Source: Rhodoferax sp. OV413
Lineage (GTDB): Bacteria > Pseudomonadota > Gammaproteobacteria > Pseudomonadales > Pseudohongiellaceae
DNA: 61,785 nt
Reading direction: 5' to 3'
Assembly (NCBI GenBank): GCA_943330915.2
Contig: CALQJO020000009.1
Coordinates: forward strand, 1-61,785
This document shows positions 17,804 through 25,689 of this stretch, in pieces (position 1 is the stretch's first letter; every line of letters starts with the position of its first letter). The notes below the pieces were generated by a model. That model did no database searches. It saw only the letters and a list, made by a program, of their open reading frames with translations, and had not been told where the DNA came from. A program made the position numbers and the translations under genes.

Positions 17804-19093
17804 ATGACGCTGATGCACACCCGGTTTAAAACCACTACCAGACTCTCCACCGGTTGCCTGCTGATGTTGGCAGGACTTGCAGCCTGCTCCCCCGCAGACG
17901 AACAGCATGATGAGCATGCGGGTGCCGATCAGGACGCCGCGTCTCGCCAGATCAGCGTGACCGACCCCGCTACTGAACTCCAGCTGCGACTGCTCGAAGC
18001 CCAGCCCGGTGACACCATCCTGCTGCCAGAGGGCACTTTCAATTTTGAACGCGGCCTGACCCTGAATGTCGACAACATCACCTTGCGTGGCGCTGGCATG
18101 GACAGCACCGTGCTGTCATTCAAAAACCAGCTGGCCGGCGGCGAGGGGCTGCTTGTTAATGGCAGCGGGTTCACCATTGAAGATATTGGCATCGAAGACA
18201 GCCGCGGCGACGCCTTAAAAATTGCACGTGGCGACAACATCATCATCCGCCGCGTGCGCACCGAATGGACCAATGGCCCTGACACCAACAACGGTGCGTA
18301 CGGCATTTATCCGGTGCAGACCCGCAACACCCTGATTGAGGACTCGGTGGCCATCGCGGCTTCCGATGCCGGCATTTATGTCGGTCAGTCTGAGAACATC
18401 ATCGTGCGCAGAAACCGCGCGGAGTTTAATGTCGCGGGCATCGAAATCGAAAACAGCTTTAATGCCGATGTTTATGAAAACACCACCATCAACAACACCG
18501 GCGGCATTCTGGTTTTTAACATGCCCAATCTGCCGGTATCCGGCCACAGCACCCGCGTGTACGACAACGACATCCAGAGCAACAATACGGTCAACTTCGC
18601 ACCCCCCGGAACCGCAGTGTCCAGCGTACCTGCCGGTTCAGGCCTGCTGATCAACTCCAACGACAACGTCGAAATTTTTAACAACCGCTTTGGCGCTAAC
18701 CAGACTGCCAACATCATCATCTCCAGCTATTTCAGTGCCGGTTACAATGACCGGCAGATGGCGGCTGACTTTGACCCCTACCCGGAAACTATTTTCATTT
18801 ACGACAACAAGTTTGGTGCCGGCGGCAATGCGCCCGGCTTCCCGGAACTGGATATGCTCAGGCAGGCCTTGTTTGGTGCGGATGGCAGTTTCCCGGATAT
18901 TCTCTGGGACGGCATCGTTCATCCTGAACGCCAGTCTATGGAATATGCCATTTGTGTACAGAACGGTGAGGCACAGGTGCTGAATATCGACGCCGCCAAC
19001 AGCAATGCCAATCCGCGAGTTGAGACTGAACCGCATGCCTGCCAGCACAACAGGCTCACCCCAGTCAGTTTGCCTGCTGAGATGGGCGTGTAA
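17804..19093 (+). CDS. Parallel beta-helix repeat lipoprotein
   Basis: This secreted lipoprotein of 429 residues has a signal peptide ending in the lipobox LAAC (GCLLMLAGLAACSPAD). Most of the chain is a right-handed parallel beta-helix: repeated Asn/Val/Ile ladders such as NIIIRRVRTEW, NTLIEDSVAIAASDAGIYV and NIIVRRNRAEFNVAGIEIENS resemble pectin lyase-like and NosD/PbH1 coils. The architecture matches an uncharacterised family (TIGR03805, as I recall it) often encoded next to a diheme cytochrome like the next gene. Catalytic residues cannot be assigned. The following gene starts 18 nt after the stop. Confidence 0.8.
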   Translation: MTLMHTRFKTTTRLSTGCLLMLAGLAACSPADEQHDEHAGADQDAASRQISVTDPATELQLRLLEAQPGDTILLPEGTFNFERGLTLNVDNITLRGAGMDSTVLSFKNQLAGGEGLLVNGSGFTIEDIGIEDSRGDALKIARGDNIIIRRVRTEWTNGPDTNNGAYGIYPVQTRNTLIEDSVAIAASDAGIYVGQSENIIVRRNRAEFNVAGIEIENSFNADVYENTTINNTGGILVFNMPNLPVSGHSTRVYDNDIQSNNTVNFAPPGTAVSSVPAGSGLLINSNDNVEIFNNRFGANQTANIIISSYFSAGYNDRQMAADFDPYPETIFIYDNKFGAGGNAPGFPELDMLRQALFGADGSFPDILWDGIVHPERQSMEYAICVQNGEAQVLNIDAANSNANPRVETEPHACQHNRLTPVSLPAEMGV

Positions 19094-19111
19094 TAGCTGA
19101 GGCAGTGCTAG

Positions 19112-20272
19112 ATGAAGACCACAGATCCTTTGATCGCAGTTGTGCTGGTATTGCTGTTGTCGGCCTGCGCTGACAACAGTGCTCCCCAGCTTTTTAGTGC
19201 AGACACCCCACCCGCCGACCTGTCGCAATGGCAGTTAATGCAGGTGGATTCCGCGGCCAGCGTTTTGAATCTCAACCCGGCGGTGCTTGCCTACGATCTG
19301 GCGACGCCGCTGTTCAGTGACTACGCACTGAAACTGCGAACCGTATGGCTGCCCGAAGGCACCAGCGCCAGTTACACCGCGTCCGGCAGTGTTGATTTTC
19401 CGGTCGGCACCATCATCAGTAAAACCTTTTATTACCCACGCACGGCATCTGCGCCTGATGACCTCAGCGCCGTGCAATGGACGCAGGACACACTCATTGG
19501 GTTTGATGGCGAGTCCCTCGATCTGTCGCAGGTGCGACTGATTGAAACGCGTCTGCTGGTACATCAGCAAAGCGGCTGGCAGGCGTTACCGTATGTCTGG
19601 AATGATGAACAAACTGAGGCGACACTGCAGATAACCGGCGATCTCAAGCGTCTGACGCTGCACCGGGAGGGAACTGAGCAAGCATTTGCCTACGTGGTGC
19701 CCAACCGCAATGAGTGTGCCTCCTGTCACCAACTGGATCAGAACAGCGAAGGACTGTCGCCAATTGGTCCATCCGCGCTGAATCTGAACCGGCTGATCAG
19801 TTTTTACCCTGACGGTCCCGCCAACCAGCTGGAAGTCTGGGAGGCAAAACAATGGCTGGATGGACTGCCTGCTCGCGGCCAACGACCCATGGCGGCACTG
19901 TGGGCGCCCGATCAGCCACTCAGCGCGGAACACAATCTTGAGCAACGCGCCCGTACTTATCTGGCAGTGAATTGTGCGCACTGCCATCAGCGCGGCGGCA
20001 GTGGCGACACATCAGGTCTGTTTCTGAATGCCGCAGAGACTGAACTCACACGTCTGGGCCAGTGTAAACCGCCGGTTGCCGCCGGACGCGGCACCGGTGG
20101 ATTGCGCTTTTCGATTGAGCCTGGCCACCCGGAGCAGTCTATCCTCAGCTACCGCATTTTCAGTGATGAGGTGGGTGTGCTGATGCCAGAGGTGGGTCGC
20201 AGCCTGGTGCATCAGGAAGGCCTTGACCTGGTCAACGCGTGGATTCGGCAGATGCCCGGGGATTGCAGTTAA
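19112..20272 (+). CDS. SO2930-like diheme c-type cytochrome lipoprotein
   Basis: This 386-residue exported lipoprotein (lipobox LLLSAC) carries two CxxCH haem c motifs, CASCH (about residue 204) and CAHCH (about residue 290). The N-terminal 200 residues are beta-rich (FSDYALKLRTVWLPEG, VGTIISKTFYYP), a domain characteristic of the SO_2930/HNE_0200 family (TIGR03806, from memory), whose members are commonly found next to beta-helix proteins of the preceding type. The molecular function is unknown; an outer-membrane or periplasmic redox role is inferred from the haems. GAGG about ten bases upstream supports ATG 19112. Confidence 0.82.
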   Translation: MKTTDPLIAVVLVLLLSACADNSAPQLFSADTPPADLSQWQLMQVDSAASVLNLNPAVLAYDLATPLFSDYALKLRTVWLPEGTSASYTASGSVDFPVGTIISKTFYYPRTASAPDDLSAVQWTQDTLIGFDGESLDLSQVRLIETRLLVHQQSGWQALPYVWNDEQTEATLQITGDLKRLTLHREGTEQAFAYVVPNRNECASCHQLDQNSEGLSPIGPSALNLNRLISFYPDGPANQLEVWEAKQWLDGLPARGQRPMAALWAPDQPLSAEHNLEQRARTYLAVNCAHCHQRGGSGDTSGLFLNAAETELTRLGQCKPPVAAGRGTGGLRFSIEPGHPEQSILSYRIFSDEVGVLMPEVGRSLVHQEGLDLVNAWIRQMPGDCS

Positions 20273-20277
20273 GCTAA

Positions 20278-20305
20278 GCAGAGCAGTCTTTTAGTCCTGC
20301 TCTGC
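20278..20305. terminator. Candidate bidirectional terminator hairpin between convergent genes
   Basis: GCAGAGCAG (20278-20286) pairs perfectly with CTGCTCTGC (20297-20305) around a 10-nt loop. It lies between the cytochrome stop and the end of the convergent gene, overlapping the latter's last codons. No good U-tract follows on either strand, so termination may be weak. Confidence 0.4.
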
Positions 20306-21337
20306 GGTTTCCAGTTGTTCCAGAACACGGGCCCCCATCAGAATGCCTGGCATGGAGTGATTGCCTTCATGGCAGGCGTATTCGTACAGGTTAGGGGCCG
20401 CAAACATCGGCATTTCGCCGGTCCACGGAGCACTGTATAAATCAGGATCTTCTACCGTGAACTGATAACGGATTTCGCGTTCGTTAACACGGTAGAAGCG
20501 CTCGGTAATCTTGGCATTGGTTGATGTGTAACCGCCTGCGCGGGCCACCTGCTCGGGATGAAAGTTAATGGTTTCAACAACCAGTGTATTTCCCTCATAC
20601 CAGCCGATAGAGTCCCCGTGCCACTGCCGTATGCCGGCGGCATTATGTTTGCCACCAATCTTGACGATGCGCGCATCGTGCGCCATCTCTGCCAGAATCA
20701 TGACGTGAGTCGGGCTTTGCACAATCTGGATAGTGTTGTTGTACAGCGAGGGCAGACTCGGAACAATCGATGCAAAACTGATCAGGCAACGTTCCGCCAG
20801 TGAACGCCCTTCAGGACCATCATTCTCATCCAGATCCGCGTACGACATGGCAGCGCGTTGGGCAGCACGCACTTCCCTTCCACCCTCATTCCAGGGGATA
20901 CGACCATCTTCCGGCTCAATGATGAACGAGGTTCGCAGCTCACCATCAATCACCGCCAGCCAGTCACCCGGATTGATCCAGAACGCGTTGTAGCCCCCGA
21001 CATTGTGCGGGCCGGGCGCTTCAGCGCCGCGCTCTTCCAGGGCATCGGTGTATTGCTGCAGACTTGGCACCAGTCGCTCAGCGTCTTCCTGACTGATGGT
21101 CAGACGGCCCTCAAACTGTGGCTGCCTTTCAACGCCGGTGCGGGAGGAATAATCAAAGATACCTTGCAGATCCGGCACGCCCCAACTGGTGACCGGCCAG
21201 GTGGTGGGCGCCGTGGCCGCTGGCGCATCGGCGCCCATGACCGGGGAAGCGGACAACAATCCGGCAGACAGAACAGCAGCTGACCAGAATGGCGAAGAGC
21301 GGCGTACGGCATTACGGAAAACAATGGATGAGTTCAT
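20291..21337 (-). CDS. Secreted protein of an uncharacterised family
   Basis: This 348-residue protein has a signal peptide ending near ASPVMGADA. The mature part begins with a GVPDLQGIFDYSSRTGVERQ-like segment and closes with YEYACHEGNHSMPGILMGAR. These two conserved blocks mark a family common in marine and soil bacteria for which I know no function. The fold is probably beta-rich; no transmembrane helix or known cofactor motif is visible beyond one Cys/His/Glu cluster in ACHEGNH. The start ATG 21337 is supported by the signal peptide. It converges on the cytochrome gene and lies downstream of fadE on the same strand. Confidence 0.72.
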   Translation of the reverse strand: MNSSIVFRNAVRRSSPFWSAAVLSAGLLSASPVMGADAPAATAPTTWPVTSWGVPDLQGIFDYSSRTGVERQPQFEGRLTISQEDAERLVPSLQQYTDALEERGAEAPGPHNVGGYNAFWINPGDWLAVIDGELRTSFIIEPEDGRIPWNEGGREVRAAQRAAMSYADLDENDGPEGRSLAERCLISFASIVPSLPSLYNNTIQIVQSPTHVMILAEMAHDARIVKIGGKHNAAGIRQWHGDSIGWYEGNTLVVETINFHPEQVARAGGYTSTNAKITERFYRVNEREIRYQFTVEDPDLYSAPWTGEMPMFAAPNLYEYACHEGNHSMPGILMGARVLEQLETAEQD

Positions 21338-21366
21338 GGCATCACTTTATGGGTTGTTATTATGAA

Positions 21367-21390
21367 AGGCAGACGCAAAAGCGCCTGCCT
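21367..21390 (-). terminator. Candidate terminator downstream of fadE
   Basis: AGGCAG-x-CGC (21367-21376) and GCG-x-CTGCCT (21381-21390) form a stem with one mismatch and an AAAA loop. Read on the minus strand it lies after fadE and is followed by TTTCATAAT. It may end the fadE transcript before the next gene. Confidence 0.4.
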
Positions 21391-21484
21391 GCCGTTATTG
21401 TTGAAGCTTGTTAGTACCACGCAGGTGTAAACCCGTCAATTAAAGTCACAGCAATTAGTTGCAAGTCATTTACCGCCGGCATCA

Positions 21485-23701
21485 TCAACTGCTGACATTG
21501 AGAAAATAGTCCTCTGGTTTAAACACATCAACTTCAATCGCGGCCATCGCCGCTGCATTTGCGTCCTTTAACTGTGTTGCCTCGGACTGGGTAATGACTT
21601 TTGAGCTCAGCGCCAGATCAACCAGATCATAGGCCATGCCGCGGGGTAACTCACGTGCCCGCTGCGCCTTGCTTATCTTCTTCTTGATAGGCTCGACCTC
21701 GGTATGCAGGCGGAATGCCTTCATCAGTCGTCCCATGCCAGGTGCATTCTCGTCCACCGGTGCGATACCGTCAGTCAAGCGCTTGTACTGCTCGTTCATC
21801 AATTGCAGTGAACCGGCAACCTTGGGAATCAGCTTATCGGACGGCCCGCGAGACAGCGGGTTCAGGCGCAGGAGCAAGGACGAGGGACCGCGCAACCACC
21901 AGCCCACAAACGGCACATCAAAGTTAGCCTGGATACCTTCAAAGGCGTCCTGAATTTTCGCCAGTGCGTACTCGCAACAATAAGCAACCAGTGGCAGATC
22001 TTCCGGGCGGCTGCCTTCAGCCTTGAAGCGTCGCAGCGCTGATAATGCCAACACCTGGTAGGTCAATGCGTCTGCAAAGCGCCCGCCAAGACTGCCCTTG
22101 GCTTTTAGCTTGCTGCCAATGAGATACAACGCCAGATCAGCAAGCAAGGCATAGCGGCTTGATGCCCATGCCAGACGACGATAATACGTGGCAACGGCGC
22201 CTGATTCGGGACTGCCGGCGCTGAAACCGCGTGTCAGTCCGCGCACCTTGGCACGAAAGAAATTACTGGTGGTATGCCATAACCAGCCCAGGAGTTTTTT
22301 GCGGAACTCGGCCGCATCGTTGTTTTCAACCGCTTTGACCAGCGGCAGCGCGTAGGGATGACAGCGGGTTGCACCCTGGCCGAACGTGATCAGCGTGCGA
22401 GTCATTATGTTGGCACCTTCGACGGTGATGCTGACCGGAGCACTGCTGTAGCCGCCGCCCAGGATATTGTTAGGCCCCTGCATCACGCCAGAACCTGAGA
22501 ACACATCCATACCGTCGACAATGGCTTTTTGTGTGTACTCCGTACTGCTGGACTTGAGCAGCGCAGAGATCACCGGTGGCTGCTCGCCATTATCCAGTGC
22601 AGAGCAAGAGTAAACCCGCGCACCTTCAAACATGTACGTGAAAGCCGCAATGCGGGCGACTTTTTCCTGCACACCTTCCATTAATCCGATAGGAATGCCG
22701 AACTGATGGCGAATCACCGAGTACGCGCCCGTGGCAGCGGCAATGAGTTTCATGCCACCAATCGCACCTGCCGGCAAGGACACCGCGCGCCCGCCAGCCA
22801 ACTGCTCCATCAACATGCGCCAGCCCTGACCGGCGTAATCCGGACCACCGATAATCTGCTCAGGCGATGCAATCACATTTTCCCCAATGATGGGGCCGTT
22901 GTAGAAACTCAGACCAATCGGCAGATGATGATCACCGTTATGCAGACCCGGCGTGCCTTTGTGCAACATGATCACAGTAATGCCGGGGTACTCACCTTTG
23001 CCCAGCAGATTGTCCGGATCGTGCATCTGAAACGCCAGTGAAATCAGGTTAGCAGCCGGCGCCAGCGTGATGTATCGCTTGCGGAAGTTCAGGCGGATTC
23101 TGGTCTCGCCCTGCTCATCCCTAAACACAACGCCTTCTGCTTTAATGGACGCGGCATCCGACCCCGCCGTCAATTCCGTCAGCCCAAAACACGGCACATA
23201 TTCGCCGCTGGCCAGCTTGGGAAGATAGGCATTTTTCTGTTCGTCTGTTCCGTAATGCTTTAGTAGTTCTGCCGCACCCAGCGAGTTGGGGATCACCACA
23301 AAGGTGCCGGCTGTGGGGCAATAAGGATTGACCTTGGCCATGATGGACGAAATAGCCAAGGTAGAAAATTCTTTGCCACCGTATTGCTTGGGTATCAACA
23401 AACCCATAAAACCCTGCTGTTTGATGGCATCAAGAACTGCATCGGGCACTTTGCGGGTAATACCAATCTGGTAACGATCAATCATCCGGCATAAGTCTTC
23501 AGTTGGACCATCCAGAAACGCCTGTTCCTCGGTGGAATGCTGGTTGTAGGGTTCGGCCAGCATTTTTGCAAAATCCGGGTTACCGGAAAAAATCTGACCA
23601 TCAATCCATACCGTACCCGCTTCGAGCGCCTGTCTCTCGGTATCAGAGATACGCGGCAGCACGTTGTTATCCCGCATAAATCTCATAATGGCTGCAAACA
23701 T
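21485..23701 (-). CDS. fadE: Acyl-CoA dehydrogenase, FadE type
   Basis: This FAD enzyme catalyses the first step of fatty acid beta-oxidation, acyl-CoA to trans-2-enoyl-CoA. It aligns by eye with E. coli FadE: ERQALEAGTVWIDGQIFSGN, IPKQYGGKEFS, FGLTELTAGSDAAS, KRYITLAPAANLISLAFQM, GQGWRMLMEQLAGGRAVSLP, and SITVEGANIMTRTLITFGQG with the family-typical Glu, followed by the DUF1974 C-terminal domain. At 738 residues it lacks the N-terminal membrane segment of about 70 residues found in E. coli FadE (814). AGAGGA seven bases upstream supports ATG 23701. It is divergent from the alkaline phosphatase, with the other beta-oxidation genes beyond it. Confidence 0.93.
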   Translation of the reverse strand: MFAAIMRFMRDNNVLPRISDTERQALEAGTVWIDGQIFSGNPDFAKMLAEPYNQHSTEEQAFLDGPTEDLCRMIDRYQIGITRKVPDAVLDAIKQQGFMGLLIPKQYGGKEFSTLAISSIMAKVNPYCPTAGTFVVIPNSLGAAELLKHYGTDEQKNAYLPKLASGEYVPCFGLTELTAGSDAASIKAEGVVFRDEQGETRIRLNFRKRYITLAPAANLISLAFQMHDPDNLLGKGEYPGITVIMLHKGTPGLHNGDHHLPIGLSFYNGPIIGENVIASPEQIIGGPDYAGQGWRMLMEQLAGGRAVSLPAGAIGGMKLIAAATGAYSVIRHQFGIPIGLMEGVQEKVARIAAFTYMFEGARVYSCSALDNGEQPPVISALLKSSSTEYTQKAIVDGMDVFSGSGVMQGPNNILGGGYSSAPVSITVEGANIMTRTLITFGQGATRCHPYALPLVKAVENNDAAEFRKKLLGWLWHTTSNFFRAKVRGLTRGFSAGSPESGAVATYYRRLAWASSRYALLADLALYLIGSKLKAKGSLGGRFADALTYQVLALSALRRFKAEGSRPEDLPLVAYCCEYALAKIQDAFEGIQANFDVPFVGWWLRGPSSLLLRLNPLSRGPSDKLIPKVAGSLQLMNEQYKRLTDGIAPVDENAPGMGRLMKAFRLHTEVEPIKKKISKAQRARELPRGMAYDLVDLALSSKVITQSEATQLKDANAAAMAAIEVDVFKPEDYFLNVSS

Positions 23702-23964
23702 GGGAAATCCTCTGGTAAAAAATTCTGGATAGTTGACTGATCAGCGTGATAATAATCCGCAGGGCTTATCAATCGACAACAGCTGACCTCACCATGCCGG
23801 GTCTGTCACAACAGGGGTAAAAATGTGTGTTAAATCCTGTGACATGGCGAGAGACGACATATTACTGAATAGATTCATTTTTACAATATTCATCTGTCGC
23901 CAGATCGAAGTACACGTTGTTGACACGTCCTTAATAGACTTCCAAGTCATTGTCATTTATTAAA

Positions 23965-23970
23965 AAAGGT
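23965..23970 (+). promoter_or_regulatory. Shine-Dalgarno deciding the alkaline phosphatase start
   Basis: AAAGGT lies six bases before ATG 23977; the in-frame TTG at 23950 lies upstream of it and is rejected. Confidence 0.65.
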
Positions 23971-23976
23971 ATTTTT

Positions 23977-25578
23977 ATGAAATCTGCAGCCAACACCATT
24001 CGCGTTGCCGATCATGAACGTCTCAAACCCAGGCTGACACTCGCATGGATGATGCTGGCCGCGGCAGTGACCAGTGGCGCGCAAGCTCAGACCTTTTATC
24101 CTGCTCCAGCCAGCGAAACACCCGAGTCATGGTTTGAATCAGGTCAGGCAGAGCTTGAACGCGCTCTGCAGCGCACGCAAAACACCAATCAGGCCAAGAA
24201 TATTATTCTGTTTGTGGGTGACGGCATGGGTATTTCAACCGTGACTGCCGCCAGAATTTTTGCCGGCCAGCTGCAAGGCAGTGCCGGCGAAGAGAACTCA
24301 TTGTCCTTTGAACGCTTTCCGGCGGTGGCTTTTTCCAAAACCTACAATACCAATCAGCAGACCTCCGACTCCGCGGGAACAGCGACCGCGATGATGGCGG
24401 GCATCAAAACGCGTGCCGGCGTGATTGGTGTCAATCAGATCGCCGACCGGGCAAATTGTCAGTCCTCGTTAGGCACTGAAGTGCCCAGTCTGATGCAACA
24501 GGCTGCAGAGCGCGGTCTGGCGACCGGATTTGTCACCACTACCCGCATCACTCATGCCACACCAGCAGCTACTTATGCGCACACCCCTGAGCGCGATTGG
24601 GAAAATAACTCTGCGTTGCCAGAAGAAGCCGTGCAATACGGCTGCAAGGATATTGCGCAGCAACTGATTGAATTCTCGTACGGCAACGGTATCAACGTTG
24701 CGCTGGGGGGCGGCATCGAGCAGTTCATGCCCGTCGGCAAAAACGACCCGGTGACCGGGCGCGAAGGCCTGAGAACCGATGAAAGAGACCTGACGCTTGA
24801 GTGGACAGATCGCTACGATAACAGTGCCTTTATCTGGAACAAGGAACAGCTGGCCGCGGTTGACGTAAACAATACGCGCCATCTTCTTGGGCTGTTCAGT
24901 CGTTCACAAATGAATTACGCCTACGACCGCACCGATGCCACCAACGCACAACCCGATCTGCCGTCGATGACAGAAACTGCCATCAAACTGTTACAGGCTC
25001 AGTCTGGCGACAACGGCTTTTTCCTGATGGTAGAAGCAGGTCGTATTGATCACGCTCACCATGCCGGCAACGCTTTCCGTGCACTCTATGACACTCAGGA
25101 GCTGTCTGATGCCGTAGAAACGGCGATGGCACTGACCAGCGAACAGGACACCTTGATCATTGTTACTGCTGATCACAGCCACTCATTAACAATCGGTGGT
25201 TACTCCACGCGTGGCAACCCTATCCTGGGCGCGGCTGTCACCAATGACGACCACGGGCATGCCAATGACGAGCGCAGCCTTGCTCTCGACAACATGCCTT
25301 ATACAACACTCGGTTACCGTGATGGCCCGGGCTTTGCTGAAGATGTGGGTGGTGACGTGCGTTACACAGTGCCAGCAGCACCTGGCCGGCACGACCTCAG
25401 TAACGTTGATCCTACTCACCCTGATTTCCATCAGGAAGCGCTGGTGCCGCTGCAGTCTGAAGGCCATGCGGGCGAAGATGTTGGCATTTATGCGCGCGGG
25501 CCGTGGTCACATCTGTTTCACAGCACACACGAGCAACACTATATCTACCACGTGATGCGCCATGCTTTTGGCTGGTAA
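23977..25578 (+). CDS. Alkaline phosphatase, PhoA superfamily
   Basis: This secreted phosphomonoesterase of 533 residues has a signal peptide (cleavage near TSGAQAQ). Catalytic blocks are visible: metal-binding FVGDGMG, nucleophile Ser in DSAGTATAMMAG, VEAGRIDHAHHAGNA, VTADHSHSL and the late zinc His in EGHAGEDVG. The C-terminal block (GEDVGIYARGPWSHLFHS then HEQHYIYHVMRHA) resembles the animal and Vibrio alkaline phosphatases more than E. coli PhoA. It would release phosphate from organic esters in the periplasm. No convincing Pho box was found upstream. The neighbouring fatty acid genes are probably unrelated in function. Confidence 0.93.
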   Translation: MKSAANTIRVADHERLKPRLTLAWMMLAAAVTSGAQAQTFYPAPASETPESWFESGQAELERALQRTQNTNQAKNIILFVGDGMGISTVTAARIFAGQLQGSAGEENSLSFERFPAVAFSKTYNTNQQTSDSAGTATAMMAGIKTRAGVIGVNQIADRANCQSSLGTEVPSLMQQAAERGLATGFVTTTRITHATPAATYAHTPERDWENNSALPEEAVQYGCKDIAQQLIEFSYGNGINVALGGGIEQFMPVGKNDPVTGREGLRTDERDLTLEWTDRYDNSAFIWNKEQLAAVDVNNTRHLLGLFSRSQMNYAYDRTDATNAQPDLPSMTETAIKLLQAQSGDNGFFLMVEAGRIDHAHHAGNAFRALYDTQELSDAVETAMALTSEQDTLIIVTADHSHSLTIGGYSTRGNPILGAAVTNDDHGHANDERSLALDNMPYTTLGYRDGPGFAEDVGGDVRYTVPAAPGRHDLSNVDPTHPDFHQEALVPLQSEGHAGEDVGIYARGPWSHLFHSTHEQHYIYHVMRHAFGW

Positions 25579-25645
25579 CTGACGCGTTTGAAGGGTTTGG
25601 TTGGTGTCTGTCCTAGTAAAGCCCTGTCTTTGTAAAACCCTGCCT

Positions 25646-25677
25646 GCTCAGGCAGAATGAATGCATTCAGCCTGAGC
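25646..25677 (+). repeat. Compound inverted repeat in the leader of the fadJ-like gene
   Basis: GCTCAGGC (25646-25653) pairs with GCCTGAGC (25670-25677), enclosing AGAA and a 12-bp perfect palindrome TGAATGCATTCA (25658-25669). It ends two bases before the AGAGG ribosome-binding site. It may be an RNA hairpin affecting translation, a DNA operator, or a terminator for the upstream gene, since TTTTT follows at 25685-25689. Confidence 0.7.
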
Positions 25678-25679
25678 AC

Positions 25680-25684
25680 AGAGG
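25680..25684 (+). promoter_or_regulatory. Shine-Dalgarno deciding the fadJ-like start
   Basis: AGAGG lies five bases before ATG 25690. The upstream in-frame ATG 25657 lies inside the palindrome and has no such site. Confidence 0.75.
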
Positions 25685-25689
25685 TTTTT

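Noticed and set aside
23800-23976. Possible Pho box upstream of the alkaline phosphatase (TGTCAT near 23951, an ACACGT direct repeat around 23910-23927)
   Set aside because: The spacing and sequence do not give two CTGTCAT-like units 11 bp apart.
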